Source of the DNA: Polymyxa betae | Taxonomy: Eukaryota > Endomyxa > Phytomyxea > Plasmodiophorida > Plasmodiophoridae | Assembly: GCA_003693705.1 (NCBI GenBank) | Contig: RBZT01000499.1 | Span: 186,001 to 250,000, forward strand | Direction: 5' to 3' | Length of the DNA: 64,000 nt | Shown: in pieces, positions 21,800-32,659 of the stretch | Layout: the number at the start of each line of letters is the position of its first letter | Numbering within the stretch: position 1 is the first letter of the stretch | Notes under the pieces: model-generated | Database searches by the model: none | Seen by the model: the letters and a program-made list of their open reading frames with translations, nothing else | What the model was told of the DNA's origin: nothing | Program-made: the position numbers and the translations under genes

Positions 21800-22134
21800 G
21801 GAATCCCTATTCAGTGGCTTGGATCCTAATACGACACATGATTATTGCCGGTATGCAATGAGAAGGATTAGTCAACAACGAGAACGATAGCAGAGTTTGA
21901 CATCCCAGTCACGCAGTTTCCAGAAAGTGCCAGCTTGACTGAAAGTTCGGTCCCATTCATTATTAAATACAGCATACATATGGAAAAAAAGGCTGAAGTC
22001 TTTCTAGTCCAATCGAAGGCAGCTCCTTTCTGATGCAGACTTCGGGCATTCTGTTGTTTAGCGATTCCTATAGAGGGGAGAGATATTGCGGATGCTAATT
22101 AGAACAATTTTTGATAGACCCGACTGTAGCGGAA
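21800..22134. other. Spacer between regulators A and B
   Basis: 335 bp holding the presumed promoter of A and the 3' end of B. No ORF or repeat supported. Confidence 0.5.
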
Positions 22135-23383
22135 TCAATTACTGTCTGGACCATGCAGTACTGGTGTATCTGAGATCTGGGAAGGCTCACATGCCAAATC
22201 CTCAGTATTCTCAACTGCTAATACTGCCAATGTTGTGCCTACAGCAGGCGGGTCGGCGATTGTAAACGAATACGTCGCACAGAAATTGCGACGTTTATCG
22301 CTCCAGGCTGAGAAAGTCAGAAGGACAGGAATTGGGAGGCCATCGCATCGAGCAAGTTGGCAGTAAAACTTTTGGCATACAGGGCGGAATAGATAGTAAT
22401 TTAAGAACGCTTTCGAGAGAACCACCCATGAATCCGGATGAAACATCCTGGTGTCATTGCTTAGGATTACCAAAGCATAAGCCGGCTGCCTTACTTGTAT
22501 ATAAATGGTAAAAAGTCTGGATTTCTATCGAAACCATGAACCCCATTTGTCACTGCATCCTTTATTATATCTGCTGAATAGCCCAGCAAACTGACAGCCG
22601 CATTGTTCATTGTCAATGACGTCGTTGGCTGTCCATTTCGAGAATATCGGAATTGTGGTGTTGCAATAGAACTTGTGGCAAAATCCTACTATAAAGTTTA
22701 ATAGAATGACACCGCACTATAATAAAAACGATGACCTGGTTAGAGTGCACCATGTTAATTCCAGAAATCGAACGGCGACTGACTGATTCAAGTATTCGGG
22801 AATAGTCAAGTCGATTTCTAAGATTTTGAACCTCATCAGGATGCAGCGCCCATCCAATGCTCACGCAGAGTTGATCCCTAGAAACCAATTACCAAAGAGC
22901 TAAACAGTAAACAAAAACTAACAATCTCTCAGGCGATAAAGCTAATTCTAACGCTACCAGCTTATTGAGAGTGTCTGGAAAGGTCATCCAAAAATCTCGA
23001 ATCGAACGAGGGAAAGGTAGATTCATGGCCAAAGGAACCACTTCCCGAGCCCACATTCGAGGAATGTATTGTCTCATTGGCAGAGCTGGTGCTACACACG
23101 AATGGCCCAGACCTAAACGAACACATCGCGGGCATGGCCGGACCGCACTGCAAGCGACTTTGGAATAAGAACATGCAGCGCATGCTGGCGCTTTCAGTCG
23201 TCTCGAACGGTGGCACCCGCCGCTAATTTGACGATCTTGACATGAATCGTCCCGTTTGAGGCCAATACAGCGACTGCAGGGTCTTTGGCCATCACATCTC
23301 TGTTTTCGGGCAGCACAAGTGGAACAAGCGACCCGGACCTTGCACCGCTCGCTTCGGTTGGCTTGGACCAGATCCGAACCCAT
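22135..23383 (-). CDS. Twin Zn2Cys6 / PAS transcription regulator, array member B
   Basis: The clearest member. Start ATG 23383. Cluster 1 has cysteines at residues 20, 23, 30, 36, 39 and 48; cluster 2 at 68, 71, 78, 84, 87 and 96, so both share one spacing with 19 residues between them. Cluster 1 keeps the basic RKQR patch typical of fungal DNA-binding zinc clusters; cluster 2 has SKVA instead. The middle block has RMWAREVVPLAMNLPFPRS and ALSPERL. Introns of ~46-50 nt precede DQLCVSIGWALHPDE, then a PAS-like exon (LLGYSADIIKDAVTNGVH), then MFHPDSWVVLSKAFLNYYLF and ARCDGLPIPVLL. The stop is at 22135. No leucine-zipper-like coiled coil follows the clusters. Confidence 0.87.
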
Positions 23384-23754
23384 TTAGAATGAAGGAATTC
23401 GGACTCAGAAAATTCCGAATCACCCTCTGATGGCAAAGTGGAGGAATACTTTGTAACATCAACGTGCCAAGTAAACGCAGCCTGTCCCCTGCGTAAAGGA
23501 GAGAATAACCGGCGATTATCTAAGCGAAAGGTGCCAATCAGAAGTCCAAAACTTTCTGCATCCGTTTGGTTCAGGCGGTTGATTGTTTCCGTTATATCTG
23601 CAGCTAATATCTGTGTCTGCCATACTGCCCGAAATGAAAAGCTTCGCACTAATATAACAGGATACACACGAATCCAATTATGTATGCTTTTTAGAAAACA
23701 ATATTCATATATAGGTTATGAAATTTAAAAGAAAAGGAATTAAACACAATTAGA
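23384..23754. other. Spacer between regulator B and relic C
   Basis: 371 bp upstream of B. Overlapping short ORFs on both strands lack any recognisable domain. Presumed promoter of B. Confidence 0.45.
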
Positions 23755-24000
23755 ATGTCTTTGAATTGACCACAGCGTGTGGTTCTACGATTGTGAATGA
23801 AAACGTCGTCGCATGGATGGTGCGGTATTGATCTTTATCCAACCAGGCTGAGTACCTCACATGGACAGGAATAGGACGACCATTACATCATGCCAGTTGA
23901 CAGTACAATTTCTGATGAACTGCACTGTAAGTTGGATGATAAATTAGAAATTTAAGATTGCCTTCGAAAGCTCCAGCCATGAATCCGGATGAAATACCAA
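23755..24000 (-). pseudogene. Relic C: last-exon fragment of a twin-zinc-cluster/PAS regulator
   Basis: Minus-strand reading gives remnants of the final exon: HPDSW decayed to a shifted SSGFMAGAF, then KLYCQLA, an in-frame TGA where the conserved Arg of ARCDGR should be, CNGRPIPVHVRYSAWLDKD, and FSFTIVEPHA. The stop codon, the frame change around the HPDSW motif and the absence of any upstream zinc-cluster exon mark it as dead. It sits between intact members B and D. Confidence 0.85.
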
Positions 24001-24606
24001 ACCTCCAGTTACGCACTTAAATAATACTCGTATGTTTTTATAGCAGCTTTCCAACAATCTTTCTATTTTATCTGGGATTGATCCAAAAACGCAGGTGTTT
24101 ATCCGTCATCTTTCAAACCTGAAAAAATATACAAAAAATCTCATTTCCAAAGATTTAAATACCCACCCCCTTAACAAAATCCTGAAGCAAAAACCAAAAA
24201 TCCAATACCCCAACAAAGGTATAATTCGAATAAACAACCCCCAATAACTTCAAAACATCCAACATGTATAAATATCTTGTGATATAACTGACTAAATATT
24301 CATTGATTGACTATCCATTTTTTTCCAAATTGATTAATACTTTCTCCGTTTCCTTTTTCTCATGTCATTAGTAGCAACCGCTTCCTGACTTCATCAAAAA
24401 TACAATTTTTGGCTGTCCCGAAAACGATCCACAACTTTCATTGTCGGGAGCAGATTCTGAAGTTTAAAACCGGGCTATTAGACTATCGTTCTATGGGCGA
24501 GCAGGGCAGGCATCACTAAATACAGCGTATGACATAATTGCCATCTGAATTGAAGGTTTGGTCCAGCAGACTGTTTAGTTAGGGCCTCAACAAATCCAAA
24601 ACCTAA
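24001..24606. other. Decayed spacer with a G-poor, A/C-rich tract
   Basis: 605 bp without a gene. Positions about 24121-24264 contain only a handful of G on the plus strand but many A and C. It occupies the place where the upstream exons of relic C would be expected; I cannot recognise them. Confidence 0.5.
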
Positions 24607-25801
24607 TTAACAACCTTTGCCATCAATAGGAAATTTTGAACTCGACGAGTCGCAGACGGCTGAGCGTTCTGCTATTGTGAACGCAAAGGAGGCTCGGTAA
24701 ACGCCCTCTTTGCTGATCGTTCCTGTGAGACTCATGTGGACAGGAAGAGGACGGCCATCACACCGTACCAGCACAGAATCAAACCTCTGACATATCACTG
24801 ATGGGAAGAGATAGAAGTTTAAGGCCACATGGGAGAAAACTACCCAGTTATCTGGATGAAAAAAACTGTAACCTTAAGTTAGGACGAGTTAGAGTATAAT
24901 GAAATTGTTACTTGTAGACGAGTGGGAGAAAGTTTGGATTGTTATCAGCAGCATGGACTCCCTTACTCACTGCGTCTTTCAAAGCATCTTCTGAATAGCC
25001 AAGTAAAGCACGAGCCGCATCGTTCATGCTCATCCATGTGCATGCACCATCTCGGAGATACGAGAATTCGGGACAATCGGGAACTCGGGGAATTGCTTTA
25101 GGGTCCTAAAATTGATTGGTTTTTACAGTACCATTACATGAGATACCTACCTGAATGCATTCAATCGTATCACCTAAACAAAGCGGGGATTGATTGTTAG
25201 CTTGTGAATGTGATACTATCTCCAGAGAATTCAATGTTCTACGAAGGTTCATTATGTCTTCAGGAAGAACCGCCCACGACAGTTTCTCGCAGAGTCTATC
25301 ACTGAAACAAGATTATTGAAAGCACTGAGAAGAAGATGCAACAGACATTCCCTCAGGCGACAAGGCCAATTCGAGTGTTACGAGAGGATTGAAGAATTTT
25401 GGCCAATTGATGAAAAATTCTCGAACGGATCGCGGAAAGGGAAGAGTAAGCGACAATGGCGCCATCTCACGAGCCCAGATTCTGGATATATGTGTAGGTG
25501 TCAGCAAATTTGATGCTACGCAAGCGAGGCTTAATCCCAAACGAACACATCGAGGGCATGGCCGCCCTTGACTACAAGCGACTTTGGCATGCGAACATGC
25601 ATTACAGGCGGTCGTCCTGAGACGACGGCGAGCACGGCGACCGCCGACGCCAAACTGGCGATCTTGACAGGAATCGGCTATTTGGAGCTTGATACATCGA
25701 CTGCATGGCCGTTGATCATCACATCTGAGTTTGCTTTCAGCACAAGCTGAACAAGCAACACGGACCCTGCTTCTTTGTGAAACACTTTGAAATGAAATCA
25801 T
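24607..25801 (-). CDS. Twin Zn2Cys6 / PAS transcription regulator, array member D
   Basis: Start ATG 25801 (MISFQSVSQRSRVRV). Cluster 1 CSACAESKLRCDDQRPCSRC and cluster 2 CNACSHAKVACSQGRPCPRC keep all twelve cysteines, with a longer, very basic linker (GGRRARRRLR). Middle block RIWAREMAPLSLTLPFPRS and LSPEGM. The PAS-like exon has ALLGYSEDALKDAVSKGVH, then FFHPDNWVVFS (Ser of HPDSW replaced by Asn) and VLVRCDGRPLPVHMSLT. Stop 24607. More similar to F than to A/B in the clusters (SKLRC/SKVRC, both without the RKQK patch) and in the last exon (ISKEGVYRA versus ISKDGVYRA), suggesting two subfamilies within the array. Confidence 0.86.
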
Positions 25802-26179
25802 TTGGATTGGGCACTAGTCGGGGGAACCCGATCCGCGATAAGATTTGCGACTGTGGACATCTACCCGTGATGAGTTAAGTAACCCGGAGACCCTATCGGC
25901 CTATCCCAAGTTGCATCTTTAATGAAGGAAGTGAACCATTCCTAAACTGAAGTGTTCAAATCGATCGTTCCAAAGCAAACATGCTTCATGAACGATCAAC
26001 ATGCGTAATGAAACTCGGGAAGTCTTTCTAGTAGATGGGAATACAACCAGAGCAAAGCAAAAAATCTGTGCTGATTAATAAAGTGCTATTGTATATTCCC
26101 CCAACCCCAAAGGTCTGAGAAATAATTGCAAATAGCTGCAATCAGTAGACCGAAGACGTGGGATATTAGTCCCTTGATA
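25802..26179. other. Spacer between regulators D and E
   Basis: 378 bp upstream of D. AT-moderate, no ORF or repeat supported. Presumed promoter of D. Confidence 0.45.
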
Positions 26180-27477
26180 TCAGAACAACGAAAAAAATAT
26201 GTATTGAAAAAAATTGTTAAGAATATCATTCACGGCAGACCCCATCCTGAGCAGCCGATGAGACATCTGTAAAACCAGAGGGAAAATTAGAATCTGTACT
26301 GAGGTAGCTAGTGCAGTGGCAATAGAGGGCGTGTCTGTTGGAGTAAAGGAATATGTCGAATAGAAATTGAGATCGTTATCGACATGCGTTGAGGCAGTCA
26401 TATAGACAGAGAGAGGACGACCATCACTACGTGCGAGTTGGCAGTAAAATTTTTGACCTATAGGAGCATGGAGATAGAAATTTAAGATCCTCTTGGAATT
26501 GACTAGCCACGAATCCGGATGGAATAACCTGACGTCATGAGTCAGGATTCTTCGTATGGGTAGGATTGTGTATCATACTTGTATATCAAAGGCAATAAAT
26601 GCGGGTTTTTGTCAACGGGATGGATCCCCTTTGACACCGCATCCTGTAAAACGTTTGCTGAGTAACCGAGCAACAGGGAAGCAGCAAGGTTCATGGTCAA
26701 TGAAGTATTTTCTCCATTTTGATAATAAACCACTTGTGGCGTATCCGAAGAAATCGGCGTCAGGTCCTATCACAACGACCTTTCTTAGATTAAAACACTA
26801 CGTTATTATTGAAAATTTACCTGAGGAGAACGTACCATTTCAATATCAGACGTAGCAAGGAGAGGGCAGCGCTCCGATTGAATTTGATAAAAATCAAATC
26901 GCTCAAGAAGCTGTGCAATTTCAGATTGAGGGAGAACCCACATTAATCCCTGACATATGCCATTCCTATCAAAACATTACGGAATGAACTTGAAAATCCA
27001 AAGCAAAACGGACAATTTTTTGGGTGCCAAGGTCAATTCGAGTTTCATAAGTTTGCTGATAGTATTGGGCCAGTTGATCCAAAATTCTCGAATCGACTGT
27101 GGAAAAGGTAAATCAGTAGTTAGCGGGATCATCGAGACTGCTATTAGGTGTGGGATACGTGTGGGCTTAGATACAAAGGCGTTCACACATGTTAGACCCA
27201 GCCCCAAACGAACGCACCGAGGACATGGTCGCACTGTGCTGCAAGCGACTTTAGAATGAAAGCATGCACTACAAGCTGGCGTCCGCAGACGCTTTGTGCG
27301 ACGACAGCTGGTGCTAATCTGGCGACTTTGGCACGATTCGCCTCGTTTTAGGTTAACACATCGGCTACATGGCCGTTGCCCATCGCATTTCTGCTTTCTT
27401 TCAGCGCAGGCAGAACAGGCGACCCGGACCTTTGCACGCTTGGTTCGACTAGCCTGGACAAGCACCGGCGCAAGCAT
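26180..27477 (-). CDS. Twin Zn2Cys6 / PAS transcription regulator, array member E, diverged middle motif
   Basis: I chose the ATG at 27477 (MLAPVLVQASRTKRAKVRV) because it aligns with members I and A; the frame is open further upstream without homology. Clusters CSACAERKQKCDGQRPCSRC and CSACFHSKVACSTVRPCPRC are complete. The otherwise invariant WAREM motif is absent, replaced by HLIAVSM, while the following LPFPQSIREFWINWP is normal. The PAS-like exon has LLLGYSANVLQDAVSKGIHP; the last exon has LFHPDSWLVNSK and LARSDGRPLSVYM, with Ser for Cys before DGR. The C-terminus runs on to a hydrophobic NNFFQYIFFSLF end at 26180, unlike other members, which may be a frameshifted tail. Confidence 0.8.
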
Positions 27478-27654
27478 ACGGAAGAGACGACCCGATTTAA
27501 CCAACGAAAGGTAACAAATAACAAGCTCAAGCTGAGCATTGAAAAATTGCGTGACATAATATTGTTTAATCAGGACCTGGACGTCCATTGACCTAGAGTA
27601 CAACTGACCAATGCCGGCAATGCGCACAACAATTTGATCAACTCCGCACGCAGT

Positions 27655-28190
27655 TTATTTTGACCTACAGGTACTTTGACCTATAATACGGACATTTAAC
27701 TGCGACCTGAAAATTGACCTACAGGCTACTGCTACAGCCACCATTTGGACCTACAAATTGACCTACCGGTATTTACACCGTGGAGGATTTTATTTAAAAG
27801 TCGAATTAATAAATTTTGGAGGAGTGTCTGACTCTTCCGAATGCCGCTTGAAAACAACGAATTTCCTGGCGCCATACGATATATTGTGTTGTTGTTTAAA
27901 CCACATCAATGTACATGCAAACCATGCTTCAAAAATGGTTGAAAACATTGCATAAAAACATGCAACTGCGCCTGATAATAATTGTTGAAAGTAAACGAAC
28001 CAGTGAAATCCAATCCAAGACTGAAATAATAATGTAAGCGGAGCGATCTGCAAAAATTTGTCAGGCACGCTTTCGCGAAAGCAATAGGTTTTAGGGTTTG
28101 TAGGTCAATTTGTATTTTGTAGGTCAAAGTGGTGACGGTAGGTCAATGTGTAGGTCTCTACGGTAGTGGTACAGTACAAAGGTCAAGATT
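27655..28190. mobile_element. Foldback/MITE-like element with inverted TGACCTA/TAGGTCA clusters
   Basis: The left end carries TGACCTA-type motifs at 27661, 27677, 27715, 27747 (GGACCTA) and 27759. The right end carries the reverse complement at 28101, 28120, 28139, 28151 (TAGGTCT) and 28179 (AAGGTCA). The spacing between motifs is irregular, so the arms are imperfect inverted repeats of about 110 nt each, around a ~310 bp AT-rich core. The core holds an unremarkable minus-strand ORF (27790-28068) without transposase motifs. I see no clear target-site duplication. It could be a non-autonomous transposon or a cluster of paired binding sites. Confidence 0.55.
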
Positions 28191-29894
28191 AGTCTTGTTA
28201 ATAAAAAATAGGCTCGGTCATCGGCAGGCCTCTTTTATATACGGGCCGATCCGTAAATTTTGACATTTATTTATCAGTTAATCCCTAAAAGTTGCTGTTT
28301 ATCAAACTGTAGTCATTTAAATACAAAATCGAAAATTAAGTCCAAACAAATTTGCGTCAAGTCACGGAATTTGTTCAGACCTAAATCCGGTCTGGAAAAA
28401 TTATTTACGTCAAGGTTTTGAATGCTGTGTGGTTGTGGAAGTCATCCAGTGAGATTCTTCTCTTTCTATCTCTACGGATGGCTTGATCAAACCTGGTTAG
28501 TCACTGCATCAAATATCGAGCGCCCGGATGATGATAAAATACTGAAGAAGTTCATTCTGCCGAGACTCCAATTATTTGAGATATCCCGATTGATTTTTAC
28601 GCCACATTTAGAACAGATCATGTACCAAGGATCTACCGATTGTCGTTTGAACTGAGCACATTGAAAGAACATCTCTGCTGTGATTTCGGTTGTTCCGGCT
28701 TTAGCTACCACTTGATGCAGTGATCAATGAGGATTGGACATCCAGTCCTCATGATATCGTTGCACGAGATTATATGGCAAACTGATAGGATAACAGTTGA
28801 TAACTTTTGTTGAACGCTGGTGGATCCGGGTCGATTTCAAGAGATCGACAGATATGTGCTTGTATTTATAAAATCGAGCATGAATTCAGCATCGTGCCTT
28901 GGACACAAACATGTTGATTAGAACGTTCGCGTTTGTGCATTAGAAGTCCTCTTTTAAACCGATACAATACGATTGAATCTTTCATATTGGTAGCGGATGA
29001 TCATCCTCCATCTGCACTGCTGATATAGGAATATTGAACTTGATATTGGGCACATTCAGTGCATTATATGCTCGTGTACAGATGCTAAATCTGCAAAAAC
29101 ATCACAAAATTATGTACCAGTAAAATGGATGTACTCGGTTTCTGGAGTTCGCACAGCGACGAGATAATCAGAAAAAAATACGCAACAGGATGCAGCCGTT
29201 CGACCTAGTTTGTCGAAAGCAAAGGGAACTGGTCACAAAAGCACATCGTTGATCATCCTGGCAATCAAATTGTAGCTATGAAATAGCTTGAATTTATTGA
29301 TTAAAGGACGTCAAGGCAGGTGGAATGGTAGAATTGGCTTCAGGAGTTAAAGGAATGGGCGTCAATCTTTGTTTCTGGCCTGAAAGTTCTCAAGATCAAC
29401 GACATCAACTACTTAGTTGCTGCTTGATATTGTATTAATTTATCTGTCATTTCACCGGCGCTCTTTTATCGCATTCAGCTGCTGCTGTTGGGCAAAGAAA
29501 GATCCCAGACAGAGAGTTCGCTTGTCTTTTAGAATCGTGATCCAGTAAGGTCAAGGGAGTTCAACAGAGTTCTTAGTAGTACTATAGCATGGCAATCCAT
29601 CTGCTGTACTTTTATAAATTGCAAGAAAACCGGAGCGAGCAATTTCCTGATTGGTTCTATTTGCTATTAGCTCTCGGACGGCACTTCCCTCCAATCCAAC
29701 AATTTGCCAATGTTAACAAATGTATTCCCGATATTCTGGAACTAATTCAGAAATGGCCAAGAATTGGATTTGGCAGCGCCGCCTGTTGATCCTTTTCAAA
29801 CACACAATTTCATTCCATGCAGTTTGCCATAGGAACGAAACGTCTAATTTCACCAGAAGTGCCTTAGAAATTACAGTGTAACTTCAACATCTAT
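28191..29894. other. Large spacer between regulators E and F
   Basis: 1.7 kb, the largest gap in the array. A minus-strand ORF at about 28487-28700 has a lone CSKCG followed by a Trp, suggestive of a decayed zinc-ribbon, and a plus-strand ORF at 29589-29789 has no known domain. I see no convincing remnant of a regulator copy, although one may be beyond recognition. Confidence 0.4.
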
Positions 29895-31086
29895 TCAAGG
29901 GCATACAATTCCTTGCGTAGGAGTGCTGATAATGGAAGAATTGGATGGAGCAGGACGTTCTACCATCTTAAATGTAAACGTCGCTCGATAAACGCCGTCT
30001 TTACTAATCGAAGCTGCGAGAGTCGCCTGGACAGGAAGTGCCCGACCATCACATCGTGCAAGTTGGCAGTAGAACGTCTGACAAGTTACGGATGGATGAA
30101 GATAGAAATTCAAGACCACGTTGGAATATGTGACCCAAGAATCCGGGTGGAAGAAACTGAAAAACGATTATCATTTAGAGCAGTGAAGTTTACGATTGAA
30201 ATTGTTACTTATAGATAAGTGGAAGGAAGTTTGGATTATTATCAGCGGGATGAATTCCATTTCTCACTGCATTGTTCACTGCATTTGCTGTATAGCCAAG
30301 CAACCGAAGACCGGCGCTATTCAAGGTAATCGAGGTGCCCGTGCGATCTCGAAAGTATGACATTTCTGGAGCGTCAGGGACGCTTGAAATCGTTGTACAA
30401 TCCTATAGACAGATCAATCAAAGTGAAGAATTTACGAAGACTGACTGGTTCACTTCATAGCATTCAATGGTATCGTCTAAACAATTTAAATGGTGATTGG
30501 ACCCTTCTGATATAAATTCCAACGAATCAAAACCTCTTCGTAGGATTTCCATATCATCAGGAAGCACCGCCCATGTCATTATGCTATAAAGTCTAACCCT
30601 GATATCAATTAGAGAGAGCATCAAAACCAAGAACGCAGCGAACAGTTTTTCAGGCGATAACGCCAAATCAAATATCACATTCGAACTGAGGAGTTTCGGC
30701 CAGCTAATCCAGAACTCTCGAACAGACCGCGAAAACGGCAGAGTAAGCGCTAAAGGTGCCATTTCACGAGCCCATACTTTAGGTGTTAGCAAACTTGATG
30801 CAACGCAAGCGAGACTCAGCCCCAGTCGAAAACAACGAGGACATGGCCGTTCTTGGCTGCAAGCGACCTTGGCAAACGAGCATGCACTGCAGGCGGCCGT
30901 TCGCAGACGATCTCGACGAGGACGACGCCTGGAGTTTTTCTGTCGGTCTTGGCAGGAGCCGTCTATCTGGAGCTTGAAGCAGCGGGCGCATGGACGCTCC
31001 CCATTACATCGTACTTTGCTGCCAGCACAAGCTGAGCATGCAATAAGGACCCTCTCTCTTGGAGGTGGACCTCAAACCAGGATCAT
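29895..31086 (-). CDS. Twin Zn2Cys6 / PAS regulator, array member F, start compromised
   Basis: Clusters CSACAGSKVRCNGERPCARC and CSACSFAKVACSQERPCPRC, WAREMAPLALTLPFSRSVREFW, a PAS-like exon (LRLLGYTANAVNNAVRNGIHP), and FFHPDSWVTYSNVVLNFYL with ARCDGRALPVQ all read cleanly to the stop at 29895. The problem is the beginning: the ATG at 31086 that aligns with the starts of H and D is followed after three codons by TGA, upstream of RERVLIACSAC. No other ATG lies in frame before cluster 1. Either the gene uses an unrecognised upstream exon (AGTT donor near 31160 is possible but weak), initiates at a non-AUG codon, or has recently lost its start. Confidence 0.72.
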
Positions 31087-31419
31087 GTTGTTCAGCAATG
31101 AGCACGGAGACCTGATCTGTGTTAAACGGAACTGAGCGCACCCAACTCCTCCATGGTATCATACAGTTGCAGGCCGTACTCAGGCATTCACAACAATCCA
31201 TACAAGCTCCAATTGAATGAAAAAACCACCAATAAGCCAGAGCAGATACGGCTGAGAACTCAGAATTGCCAACATTACGCTCAATAAAATCTTGTCAATC
31301 CACAGTTTAATTTCGCACCTATAGTTATGTTTATGAATGCGTTGGTGTCGAGATAGAAACATTCTGGAAGCATAACATTGGATAGCAAAAGTATAACCGT
31401 TTTGGTATGCAGTATCCAG
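31087..31419. other. Spacer between regulator F and relic G
   Basis: 333 bp. It would contain any upstream exon of F. Overlapping ORFs on the minus strand have no recognisable domain. Confidence 0.4.
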
Positions 31420-32130
31420 TCAGTGATCGAAAAAAAACACGGAATCTGGGACAGAGGGAGAGCCGGCGGCAGCAAATGAGAAACTGGTTTTGACACTCTG
31501 ACTGTAGGAAGAGACTGTTATATTGACAGGAAGGGGACGACCATCAGATCTCGCTATGGTCTGTACAAGAGAAACTTGAGGATTAGGTTGGAAAGGGTCA
31601 GCCATGAATTGGGATGGAAGATAATGATAATCGGAGATCATCAGAATCCTGCAAATGTAAGCAGCCTATTCCTTACTAGTATAGAAAGGCCCACACAGAT
31701 TACAGAGTGCTCAAGGTTAATGGCAAAAAACGACAATCCTTCAGGCCACAAAGCCAGATCAAGCGCGATCATCGGGTTCCAACGATCGTGGGCCAGCTAA
31801 CCCAGAATTTTCGCGAGCGCTGGAACGGTAATGCGATCTGCAAGGGCGACATTTCCCGAGCCCATAATCGAGGGATAGAGCCGGTTATAGTCCAAACTGG
31901 TGCCAAAAATGATCGACATAATCCCAGACGAAGAAGGCCGTCCACTGCTTCAAGCCGTTTTCGCATACGAACAGGCATCGCAGGCTGATAATCGCAACGG
32001 CGTCGAAGGCGACAATTGCTCGAACGGTCTTGGCAGGAATCGCTGATCCCAACGTTCGCACATCGTCTGCATGGACGCTGTCCATCACATCTCGACTTCC
32101 TGTATACGATAAGCACATGAGCTTCAGTGA
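31420..32130 (-). pseudogene. Relic G: truncated, frameshifted twin-zinc-cluster/PAS regulator
   Basis: Cluster 1 retains only its second half (RCDGQRPCRRC then SDSCQDR); the first two cysteines are missing. Cluster 2 survives in another frame as ACDACSYAKTA, in which the next conserved Cys codon has become TGA, and its last three cysteines are gone. RLWAREMSPLQIALPF is recognisable, then the next intron-flanked exon is missing and so is the PAS exon. A last-exon remnant (ARSDGRPLPVNITVSSYS) is readable at 31420-31641. Total length is 0.7 kb against 1.2-1.35 kb in intact members. Confidence 0.88.
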
Positions 32131-32659
32131 TGATCGATCAACGTCAACAAAAAATGACCTTGAAGCGCAGGCAGATGAGGCGATCCCACACCCTTGAAGA
32201 ATGAGATGATAATAGAATAGTCGGCTCGGCGATCATACCGCAGATCACTGCTGATCACGTCTTCTACAAACCCTACTTCTGCCCACTCAATTCCAACTTT
32301 GCTGGAAGCGAATTGATTGCGATTGCATACGTTGGTGTTGATAACGGCCCTTGGACGACATAACTGATATCAGGTATGTGGTATCGGAGGTGGTTGATAA
32401 ACGAAATGCCCATTGGTTTGATGGTTGACATTTGAATAGCGTTTGATAGGGCAGAGCTACTGCTGAGTCAGGACCAGAGCCTAATTATGGCATGATGAAC
32501 CCAAAGCAATCCTAACTTCTTGCATAGTTCAATTGAAGGAGACGGGTTAGCAATTCGCGAATGCGTTCAAATTAACGAATTGCAGTTAATTGGGATCAGG
32601 TTGTCGCTCTGCTAGAATAGCTGGAGGAGAGAAGGCTATGTATTAAAATATAAACACGA
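32131..32659. other. Spacer between relic G and regulator H
   Basis: 529 bp without a supported gene. It may include a decayed upstream part of G. No repeats noticed. Confidence 0.4.

Noticed and set aside
27790-28068. ORF inside the inverted-repeat element as a transposase
   Set aside because: Only ~90 residues, hydrophobic, without DDE/DDD or zinc-finger motifs.
27655-28190. Repeated TGACCTA/TAGGTCA units considered as a CRISPR array
   Set aside because: Units are only 7-9 nt, irregularly spaced and inverted between the two halves; the genome is eukaryotic.
31004-31201. Minus-strand ORF overlapping the start of regulator F, beginning MIPWRSW
   Set aside because: It runs through cluster 1 in the wrong frame, and no canonical splice in the correct phase connects it to the cluster frame; only a weak GTTGGG donor would.
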